The notes under the pieces: model-generated
What the model was told of the DNA's origin: nothing
Databases searched by the model: none
Seen by the model: the letters and a program-made list of their open reading frames with translations, nothing else
Program-made: the position numbers and the translations under genes
Origin: UBA11612 sp963976395
Lineage (GTDB): Bacteria > Pseudomonadota > Alphaproteobacteria > Rhodospirillales > Rhodospirillaceae
Length of the DNA: 64,000 nucleotides
Direction of reading: 5' to 3'
NCBI GenBank assembly: GCA_963976395.1
Contig: CAXBLG010000001.1
Location: 62,001 to 126,000, forward strand
Shown here: in pieces, positions 60,298 to 64,000 of the stretch
Layout: each line of letters starts with the position of its first letter
How positions within the stretch are numbered: the stretch's first letter is position 1

Positions 60298-60897
60298 ATG
60301 CGTCAAGCAAGTGTCGAACGGAATACAAAAGAGACCCAAATTAAGGCAACCGTCAATTTAGACGGAAGTGGACGCTATGAAGTGTCCACCGGCATTGGGT
60401 TTTTAGATCACATGCTTGAGCAGCTTTCGCGCCATAGCCTTATGGACCTGACGGTCGAGGCGAAGGGCGATCTACACATCGATTTTCACCACACCACCGA
60501 AGATTCCGCCATTTGCATCGGTGAAGCGGTTGCCAAAGCGCTCGGCGAACGCAAAGGCATTGCGCGCTATGGCGCAGCGACCATTCCGATGGATGAAACC
60601 CTGAGCGAAGTCGCGATCGATCTGTCCAACCGTCCCTACCTCATCTGGAAGGTCGAATTCAGCAAACCCAAGCTGGGCGACATGGACACGGAGCTATTTA
60701 AGGAATGGTTTCAAGCCTTTGCCCAGGCGGCGGGGGCGACGCTGCATGTGTGGAATAAATACGGCGAGAACAACCATCATATTGTTGAGTCTTGCTACAA
60801 GGGGCTGGCTCGGGCTTTGCGCCAGGCGGCCGAAATTGACCCACGCAAGGCCGATGCGGTGCCCTCCACCAAAGGGACGCTGGGCGGAAGCCTATAG
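60298..60897 (+). CDS. hisB: Imidazoleglycerol-phosphate dehydratase
   Basis: HisB removes water from imidazole glycerol phosphate in histidine synthesis. The 199-residue monofunctional protein has GIGFLDHMLEQLSRHSLMDL, DLHIDFHHTTEDSAICIGEAV and HVWNKYGENNHHIVESCYKGLARALR, which supply the manganese-binding histidines and glutamates. The ATG at 60298 is chosen because GGAG lies 8 nt upstream. It is the first gene of hisB-hisH-hisA-hisF-hisE. Confidence 0.97.
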   Translation: MRQASVERNTKETQIKATVNLDGSGRYEVSTGIGFLDHMLEQLSRHSLMDLTVEAKGDLHIDFHHTTEDSAICIGEAVAKALGERKGIARYGAATIPMDETLSEVAIDLSNRPYLIWKVEFSKPKLGDMDTELFKEWFQAFAQAAGATLHVWNKYGENNHHIVESCYKGLARALRQAAEIDPRKADAVPSTKGTLGGSL

Positions 60898-60911
60898 AAT
60901 TAAAGCGAAAT

Positions 60912-61580
60912 ATGACCGTCGCCATTATTGATTACGGATCGGGCAATTTGCGGTCCGCGGCCAAGGCTTTTGAGCGTGCGGCGCGGGAGTCAGGCGCGCC
61001 TGCGGACATCATTGTGACCTCCGATCCTGCCCAAGTGGCCGCAGCCGGCCGCATTGTGCTGCCCGGAGTGGGGGCTTTTGCCGACTGCAAACGCGGTTTA
61101 GATGCGCTTCCCGGTATGATTGGCGCGCTCAATGATGCGGTTTGTGCGCACAAACGCCCCTTTTTGGGCATATGTGTCGGTATGCAGCTAATGGCAACGC
61201 GCGGATTTGAACACGGCGAGACCGACGGCCTTGGATGGCTCGATGCGAAAGTCGTCGCCTTAGATCCAAGCGGCGATGAAAGCCCCGCCGGGGCCGGCTA
61301 CAAAGTGCCGCATATGGGCTGGAACGAGCTGACGCTTATCCGCCCTCACCCGGTTTTTGACGGTCTTGAAGCGGACGCACACGCGTATTTCGTGCACAGC
61401 TTTCATATGGACTGCACTGATCCCGCCGATGTTCTGGCGACCACCAGCTATGGCCAGAGCGTCACAGCGGCGGTGGGCCGGGACAATATGATCGGCACCC
61501 AGTTCCACCCCGAAAAAAGCCAGGCCTTCGGCTTGAAATTTATCGCCAATTTCCTGGCCTGGACGCCTCAAGCCCCTTAA
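60912..61580 (+). CDS. hisH: Imidazole glycerol phosphate synthase, glutaminase subunit HisH
   Basis: HisH hydrolyses glutamine and channels ammonia to HisF. The 222-residue class I amidotransferase shows IIDYGSGNLRSAAKAFERA, LPGVGAFADC, LGICVGMQLM with the nucleophilic cysteine, GWNEL, YFVHSFHMD and GTQFHPEKSQAFGLK with the His-Glu pair. It starts 14 bp after hisB and hisA follows 9 bp later. Confidence 0.97.
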   Translation: MTVAIIDYGSGNLRSAAKAFERAARESGAPADIIVTSDPAQVAAAGRIVLPGVGAFADCKRGLDALPGMIGALNDAVCAHKRPFLGICVGMQLMATRGFEHGETDGLGWLDAKVVALDPSGDESPAGAGYKVPHMGWNELTLIRPHPVFDGLEADAHAYFVHSFHMDCTDPADVLATTSYGQSVTAAVGRDNMIGTQFHPEKSQAFGLKFIANFLAWTPQAP

Positions 61581-61589
61581 GAGACGCTT

Positions 61590-62312
61590 ATGATTTTCTT
61601 TCCCGCCATCGATTTGAAGGACGGTGTGTGTGTGCGCCTTATCAAAGGCGACATGGACCAGGCTACGGTGTTCAACGATTCACCGGCCGACCAAGCGCGC
61701 CAGTTCGCAAATGCCGGCGCACAGTGGATTCATGTGGTCGACCTCAACGGCGCGTTCGCCGGAGCGCCGGTCAATGAGGCGGCGGTGAAAGACATTATTG
61801 CCGCCGGCATTCCGGTTCAGCTTGGCGGCGGCGTTCGCACCATGGCGTCGGTCGATGCCTGGTTCAGCGCAGGCGTTGCCCGCCTAATCCTCGGTACCGC
61901 CGCGGTCAAAAATCCCGATCTCGTGCGCAAGGCCTGCCGGGCCTATCCGGGGCGCATCGCCGTGGGTATTGATGCGCGCGCAGGCCGGGTGGCCACCGAA
62001 GGCTGGGCCGATGTCTCCGAACTGACCACCCTTGATCTCGCCCAACGCTTTGTCGATAGCGGCGTTGCCGCCATTATTCATACAGACATCGACCGCGACG
62101 GCGTTCTGGCCGGGCCGAATGTGGCCGCCTCCGCCGAGCTTGCCCGCGCCGTGCCCATTCCGGTGATTGTCTCAGGGGGCGTGTCCTCGCTTGAAGATTT
62201 AAAGGCGGTCAAAGCCGAAGCGTCGTCGGGGATCGCCGGGGTTATTTCCGGCCGGGCGATCTATGACGGGCGTATCGATTTGAAAGACGCCGTCGCTTTA
62301 TTGAACGCATAG
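61590..62312 (+). CDS. hisA: ProFAR isomerase HisA
   Basis: HisA isomerises ProFAR to PRFAR in histidine synthesis. The 240-residue beta/alpha barrel has FPAIDLKDGVCVRLIKGDM with the catalytic Asp, VQLGGGVRTMASVD, LILGTAAVKNPDLV, IAVGIDARAGRVATEGW, IIHTDIDRDGVLAGPN with the second catalytic Asp, and VIVSGGVSSLEDL. Two half-barrel phosphate loops are clear. Same strand as its neighbours. Confidence 0.97.
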   Translation: MIFFPAIDLKDGVCVRLIKGDMDQATVFNDSPADQARQFANAGAQWIHVVDLNGAFAGAPVNEAAVKDIIAAGIPVQLGGGVRTMASVDAWFSAGVARLILGTAAVKNPDLVRKACRAYPGRIAVGIDARAGRVATEGWADVSELTTLDLAQRFVDSGVAAIIHTDIDRDGVLAGPNVAASAELARAVPIPVIVSGGVSSLEDLKAVKAEASSGIAGVISGRAIYDGRIDLKDAVALLNA

Positions 62313-62375
62313 CGCTTCTGCGCCATACAGGGCGGCGCGACTTGTTGTTGCGATCCTCCGCGCTAGGAAACCGCC

Positions 62376-63140
62376 GTGCTGAAAATTCGCATTATTCCCT
62401 GCCTCGACGTTAAAGACGGCCGCGTTGTCAAAGGCGTGAACTTTGTCGGCCTGCGCGATGCGGGCGACCCGGTGGAACAAGCCCGGCTATACGATGCTGC
62501 GGGTGCCGACGAGCTGTGCTTTCTCGATATCACCGCCAGCCATGAAAACCGCGACACGCTGTATGATGTTGTCTCGCGCACCGCCGAGCAGTGCTTCATG
62601 CCGCTGACCGTCGGCGGCGGCGTGCGTACGGTAGAAGACATCCGCAAACTTTTGCTGGCGGGCGCCGATAAGGTCTCCATCAATACGGCGGCGGTCAAAA
62701 CGCCCGAGTTCGTCAAAACAGCGGCGGAAAAATTCGGCAGTCAGTGCATTGTGGTTGCGCTTGATGCCAAACAAACCGGCGAGGACCGTTTCGAGATTTT
62801 CACCCACGGCGGCCGCAATGCCACCGGCATTGATGCGGTGGCCTGGGCGCAGAGCATGACGGACTACGGCGCGGGCGAAATTCTGCTCACCTCGATGGAC
62901 CGGGACGGCACGAAGGCGGGCTATAACATTCCCCTCACCCGCGCGGTGGCCGATGCGGTGAGTGTGCCGGTGATTGCGTCCGGTGGAGTTGGTACGCTGG
63001 AGCACTTGGCGGCGGGCGTGCGTGAAGGCCACGCAACGGCGGTGCTGGCGGCGTCGATTTTTCACTTCGGTCAGCATACGATACACGAGGCGAAAGAATA
63101 CTTGCGCGACGCGGGCATTCCCGTGCGCCTTACGGCATGA
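62376..63140 (+). CDS. hisF: Imidazole glycerol phosphate synthase, cyclase subunit HisF
   Basis: HisF cyclises PRFAR with ammonia to IGP and AICAR. The 254-residue barrel has IIPCLDVKDGRVVKGVNFVGLRDAGDPVEQA, ELCFLDITAS, LTVGGGVRTVEDIRKLLLAGADKVSINTAAV, CIVVALDAKQ, AGEILLTSMDRDGTKAGYN with the catalytic Asp, and VIASGGVGTLEHL. The start is GTG. It is a homologue of hisA 63 bp upstream; HisF and HisH form one enzyme. Confidence 0.97.
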   Translation: MLKIRIIPCLDVKDGRVVKGVNFVGLRDAGDPVEQARLYDAAGADELCFLDITASHENRDTLYDVVSRTAEQCFMPLTVGGGVRTVEDIRKLLLAGADKVSINTAAVKTPEFVKTAAEKFGSQCIVVALDAKQTGEDRFEIFTHGGRNATGIDAVAWAQSMTDYGAGEILLTSMDRDGTKAGYNIPLTRAVADAVSVPVIASGGVGTLEHLAAGVREGHATAVLAASIFHFGQHTIHEAKEYLRDAGIPVRLTA

Positions 63141-63165
63141 ACGGAACCAGGCCCGGGATCAATCA

Positions 63166-63498
63166 ATGACTACAAACGAGAAAATTCTAGCCGAATTGTT
63201 TGAGGTGATCTCCGCGCGCAAAGCAAGCGGCGCGGACGATTCATACACCGCGCGCCTGTTCGCCAAAGGCACGAACAAGATTGCGCAAAAGCTGGGCGAG
63301 GAAGCGGTGGAAACCGCCATCGCCGCCGTGAGCGAGGGCAAAGAGGCGGTGGTGAGCGAAAGTGCCGATCTTTTGTATCACCTGCTTGTGCTGTGGGCGG
63401 ACAAGGGTGTTGCGCCTAAGGAGGTGTGGGCCGAGCTTGAAAAACGCTTCGGCACATCGGGCCTTGCCGAAAAAGAATCGCGCAACAAGGACGGTTAA
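63166..63498 (+). CDS. hisE: Phosphoribosyl-ATP diphosphatase
   Basis: HisE hydrolyses phosphoribosyl-ATP to PR-AMP, the second step of histidine synthesis. The 110-residue MazG-like helical protein has EVISARKASGADDSYTARLFAKGTNKIAQKLGEEAVETAIAAVSEGKEAVVSESADLLYHLLVLWADKGV, with the EExxE and ExxD metal-binding helices. The ATG at 63166 is chosen from the family start; an upstream frame inside hisF is a shadow. hisI is not fused and not in the window. Confidence 0.96.
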   Translation: MTTNEKILAELFEVISARKASGADDSYTARLFAKGTNKIAQKLGEEAVETAIAAVSEGKEAVVSESADLLYHLLVLWADKGVAPKEVWAELEKRFGTSGLAEKESRNKDG

Positions 63499-63521
63499 AG
63501 TTTTCCACGGAGGGACCGGAT

Positions 63522-63881
63522 ATGTACGACGACAACAATATCTTCGCCAAAATTCTGCGCGGTGAAATTCCCAATACAACTGTTCTTGAAGACGACAGCA
63601 CGCTCGCCTTCGACGACATCAGCCCGCAAGCCCCGGTTCATGCCCTGGTGATTCCCAAAAACAAATATGTTTCGCTGAACGATTTTGCCGAAAAAGCGAG
63701 CGATGCGGAAATCGCAAACCTCGTGCGCGCGGCGGTGAAGGTGGCGGACAAAAAAGGCGTAAAGGAAGACGGCTACCGTCTTCTGGTGAACATCGGCCCC
63801 AACTCACATCAGGAAGTGCCGCATTTGCACTTTCATGTGCTGGGCGGACGCAAGCTCGGCCCGATGCTGGTGAAGGGATAA
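63522..63881 (+). CDS. HIT-family protein (HinT-like)
   Basis: A 119-residue histidine-triad protein: DNNIFAKILRGEIPNTTVLEDDSTLAFDDISPQAPVHALVIPKNKYVSLNDF, ending EVPHLHFHVLGGRKLGPML. The HLHFHVL triad carries the catalytic histidine. HinT enzymes hydrolyse adenosine phosphoramidates. It closes the his cluster, 23 bp after hisE with an AGGGACC-type ribosome site; this his-HIT link is common in alphaproteobacteria, but no role in histidine synthesis is known. Confidence 0.95.
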   Translation: MYDDNNIFAKILRGEIPNTTVLEDDSTLAFDDISPQAPVHALVIPKNKYVSLNDFAEKASDAEIANLVRAAVKVADKKGVKEDGYRLLVNIGPNSHQEVPHLHFHVLGGRKLGPMLVKG

Positions 63882-64000
63882 AAATGACGGCGAATGCCAT
63901 TCGCTTCACTTATCCCCACTATATCTAGTTATCCCCAAATAGGTTTGGCACTAGGGCTTGACTCTTGAACGAGTCTACGGATTCCTTGATGCTGACTGTA
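63882..64000. other. Trailing intergenic sequence at the window end
   Basis: 119 bp after the HIT gene holding only a 15-codon frame and a short hairpin GACTC-TTGAAC-GAGTC (about 63960-63976). No gene can be called before the window ends. Confidence 0.5.

Overview
The window reads as a chromosomal segment of an alphaproteobacterium of moderately high GC content; I cannot place the order with confidence. Almost everything is housekeeping. I see no insertion sequence, prophage, CRISPR array, tRNA or rRNA. Evidence for the class includes the ppsR-maf-aroE-coaE-dnaQ block facing rho, the mnmE/mnmG/rsmG/parA/parB series with parS inside rsmG, the DUF3576-leuS-lptE-holA block, a Tim44-domain protein beside MltA and Smr, and PHO-box and CtrA-type sites next to outer-membrane genes.

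Layout. 1-16 kb is mostly minus strand: typA (cut by the window edge), a racemase-fold protein, adenosine kinase, nth-dapB-dnaJ-dnaK, two tandem GNAT proteins, a PQQ-type sugar dehydrogenase, tag, and grpE-hrcA. Plus-strand exceptions are an EI24 membrane protein, a bactofilin and alkB. 16.6-26.9 kb is plus strand: rph-rdgB-hemW, an aminotransferase, ftsK, lolA, an intergenic region with a possible structured RNA, xth, and hslV-hslU. 26.9-30.5 kb is minus strand: Tim44, mltA, an unrecognised two-helix membrane protein, smr and a small HTH protein. secB diverges from these.

31.4-35.1 kb is the tightly overlapping ppsR-maf-aroE-coaE-dnaQ operon. It runs away from a roughly 630-bp gene-free, AT-rich region holding one exact and three near DnaA boxes in the same orientation. 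On the other side of that region rho is transcribed in the opposite direction. This is the best candidate for the chromosomal replication origin. Two perfect 16-bp parS sites lie about 8 kb away, one over the rsmG start codon and one inside rsmG, just before parA-parB, so origin and partition centromere are in one window. The usual order here is interrupted by qor-ogt, a possible small peptide/sRNA unit and a Bcr-type MFS exporter.

46-51.8 kb holds a histidine phosphatase and the minus-strand DUF3576-leuS-lptE-holA block. 52-55.6 kb carries three outer-membrane beta-barrel genes: a phosphate-selective-type porin behind a perfect PHO box, a general porin, and a smaller barrel behind a CtrA-type site. 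55.6-60 kb holds a ThiE-like protein, yggS, an L,D-transpeptidase-fold protein overlapping ribA, an orphan OmpR-type response regulator and a PraR/PhrR-like HTH regulator. The window ends with hisB-hisH-hisA-hisF-hisE-HIT, a near-contiguous histidine operon.
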